Shown here: positions 62,635 through 64,000 of the stretch, in pieces
Layout of the letters: every line of letters begins with the position of its first letter
Position numbering within the stretch: the stretch's first letter is position 1
Assembly (NCBI RefSeq): GCF_900143285.1
Contig: NZ_FRDN01000006.1
Location: 310,001 to 374,000 of the forward strand
Length of the DNA: 64,000 nucleotides
Direction: 5' to 3'
Origin: Desulfitobacterium chlororespirans DSM 11544
Lineage (GTDB): Bacteria; Bacillota; Desulfitobacteriia; Desulfitobacteriales; Desulfitobacteriaceae
Notes under the pieces: model-generated
What the model was told of the DNA's origin: nothing
The model's database searches: none
The model's input: the letters and a program-made list of their open reading frames with translations, nothing else
Made by a program: the position numbers and the translations under genes

Positions 62635-64000
62635 GTGTTGAATTTAGGTCATAAATTGCTTCAGTATGAAGCGCAGAAGCTGATTTCCTTTCATACTCCA
62701 GGACATAAAGGAAAAGCGGAATTTTTTACGGATTTGCATTTTCCCGATCAGGATCTTACAGAACTGCCGGGCTTGGATATGCTGCACTCCCCCGCGGGGG
62801 TGATTGCTCAGGCTCAGGACCGGGCTGCTGCTGTGTATCAAAGTGATGCCAGCTTTTATCTGATCAATGGGGCAACGGTGGGCAACCAAGGGATGTTCAT
62901 GGCTTTGGCCGGTACCGGGAAGCGGGGGGAGGACCTGCAGCCGCCTAAGGTTCTGGTGGAGAGGCAGTCCCACCGTTCTGTGTTTTCGGCTTTGGTGTTA
63001 TCGGGATGTGAACCGGAATATATCCCCAGTGTGGTTCATCCGGAGTTCGGGCTGCCCTTGGGACTGAAATCCATCGCTGAAGTGGATTTAGGCGAATTTC
63101 TGGGGGTTCATCTGACCTATCCCGGCTATTATGGGACCTTGCCGGATTTGGAAACGATCGCGGCCCAAAGGGATCGCCAGGCAGCTCAAGTGAGCATTTT
63201 GGTGGATCAGGCTCATGGCTCCCATTATTTGAGCCCGCTCTTCCCCAAAGGAGCTCTGGCTTATGGGGCGGATCTGGTGCTGTGCAGCACCCATAAGACC
63301 TTAAGCGCCTTGACTCAGGCGGCGATGCTTCATGTACAGGGCTCGCGGATACCCTGGTCCGCTATTAAGGAGGCCCTTGAGCTGCTGCAATCTTCCAGCC
63401 CCAGTTATCTCCTGATGGCCTCTTTGGAAAGGGCTGTCGAACATGCTTTGGAAAGCAGGCGCTGGGAGCTGCTTCATGAAGCAGTGCAGGAACTGCATCA
63501 CCGTGTGGGCGGATCCTTGCGGATCTTAAACCCACAGGATGTAGGGACTTACGGGATTGCTGGGCTGGATTGGACGAAGATCATGATCAATACCCAAAGA
63601 CTGGGAGTTGCGGCTCCCCGTTGTGTAGAGCATTTGCGTAAGAGTTATGGAATTGACCCTGAATTATGGGATGACAAAAATATTTTATTTCTGTTAGGCA
63701 TTGGCAATACTCCCGAAGAGGTAGAGATCCTTACCAAGGGTTTATTAAGCTTAGCAAGCCTGAACAAAGATGTTGTGGCATCTCCTGAGGAAATCGTTTG
63801 CGAAATTCCTCTGCCGCCAGCCAGGCTCACTCCCCGCCAAGCCTATTTTGCCCGGAAGCGCAAGCTCCCCCTTGCGGAGAGTGTGGGACACATAGTGGGC
63901 GAGAGCATTTCCCCCTATCCCCCGGGCATTCCTTGGATCGTGATGGGAGAAGAGATGACTCCTGAGATCTTAGAGCTTCTGACCCGGCATAAGGGACGCT
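62635..64000 (+). CDS. Orn/Lys/Arg decarboxylase-family PLP enzyme (C-terminus outside window)
   Basis: The first 455 codons of a fold type I PLP decarboxylase of the YaaO/SpeA kind, open to the window end. FHTPGHKGK at the start, ILVDQAHGSHY and the PLP lysine in STHKTLSALTQ (Lys221) are the family markers. It would decarboxylate arginine, lysine or ornithine; which one is not readable. GTG 62635 is chosen because GGAGG lies 8 bp upstream, and the overlapping ATG at 62633 stops after two codons. Position after the recR region matches yaaO in B. subtilis. Unlike the long E. coli enzymes it lacks the N-terminal receiver-like wing. Confidence 0.9.
   Translation, partial: MLNLGHKLLQYEAQKLISFHTPGHKGKAEFFTDLHFPDQDLTELPGLDMLHSPAGVIAQAQDRAAAVYQSDASFYLINGATVGNQGMFMALAGTGKRGEDLQPPKVLVERQSHRSVFSALVLSGCEPEYIPSVVHPEFGLPLGLKSIAEVDLGEFLGVHLTYPGYYGTLPDLETIAAQRDRQAAQVSILVDQAHGSHYLSPLFPKGALAYGADLVLCSTHKTLSALTQAAMLHVQGSRIPWSAIKEALELLQSSSPSYLLMASLERAVEHALESRRWELLHEAVQELHHRVGGSLRILNPQDVGTYGIAGLDWTKIMINTQRLGVAAPRCVEHLRKSYGIDPELWDDKNILFLLGIGNTPEEVEILTKGLLSLASLNKDVVASPEEIVCEIPLPPARLTPRQAYFARKRKLPLAESVGHIVGESISPYPPGIPWIVMGEEMTPEILELLTRHKGR

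Overview
The window looks like about 64 kb of chromosome close to the replication origin of an anaerobic, spore-forming Firmicute, most like the Desulfitobacterium/Peptococcaceae group. It opens inside dnaN and continues recF-remB-gyrB-gyrA, the usual origin-side order. It also carries spore genes (CotF-type coat proteins, Spo0E-like phosphatase, BofA, a gerA-type germinant receptor), a single-chain pyruvate:ferredoxin oxidoreductase, two cobalamin riboswitches and a B12-binding-type radical SAM protein. The species cannot be fixed by reading alone; the genus is an inference from gene content.

Layout. 1-9.7 kb: replication and translation core: dnaN (3' part), recF, remB, gyrB, gyrA, a PdxT-like protein without its catalytic residues, serS, tadA and three tRNAs (Ser-UGA, Arg-CCU, Ser-CGA). 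The last tRNA is followed by a 65-bp duplication of its 3' end plus terminator. 9.7-24.5 kb: accessory region rich in regulators (LysR, AraC-GyrI, HxlR, XRE, MarR, a two-component pair, an ECF sigma factor, a diguanylate cyclase), a molbindin, a UspA fusion, CotF-like coat proteins, a radical SAM protein and TrmO. It also holds two wrecked loci: an AAA ATPase remnant, and a sigma/anti-sigma pair joined by a deletion. 24.5-28.3 kb: cobalamin-riboswitch-led uptake operon whose lipoprotein joins an FMN-binding domain to a periplasmic-binding domain. 28.4-33.7 kb: an acetyltransferase, then an MntR-type regulator divergent from a four-gene Mn/Zn-type ABC operon. 33.7-39.4 kb: second cobalamin riboswitch, a 10-codon ORF, a terminator, and a five-gene peptide/nickel-type ABC operon. 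39.5-43.1 kb: second two-component system, then a lone DUF234-type ATPase between two copies of a 24-25 bp repeat. 43.2-50 kb: zinc island: znuA-znuC-znuB-zur, a COG0523 GTPase with a His-rich tract, a CobW-like GTPase fused to a YraQ-type permease, and a YcgQ-like partner. 50-64 kb: back to core: spo0E-like, tRNA-Ser(GGA), SRP RNA, dnaX, ybaB, recR, bofA, PFOR, a ferritin-like protein, gerA/B/C-type genes, and a basic amino acid decarboxylase cut by the window end.

The strongest theme is metal and cofactor supply. Two B12-sensing RNAs precede uptake systems of different families. Separate Mn-type and Zn-type ABC systems each sit beside a matching metalloregulator, and the zinc island adds an unusual GTPase-permease fusion. 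The most unusual items are that fusion, the FMN-binding/substrate-binding fusion under B12 control, the inactive-looking PdxT relic beside serS, the sigma/anti-sigma deletion, the tRNA-end duplication, and the repeat that sits just upstream of two different promoters around the lone ATPase. All positions and motifs were read by eye; no database search was run.
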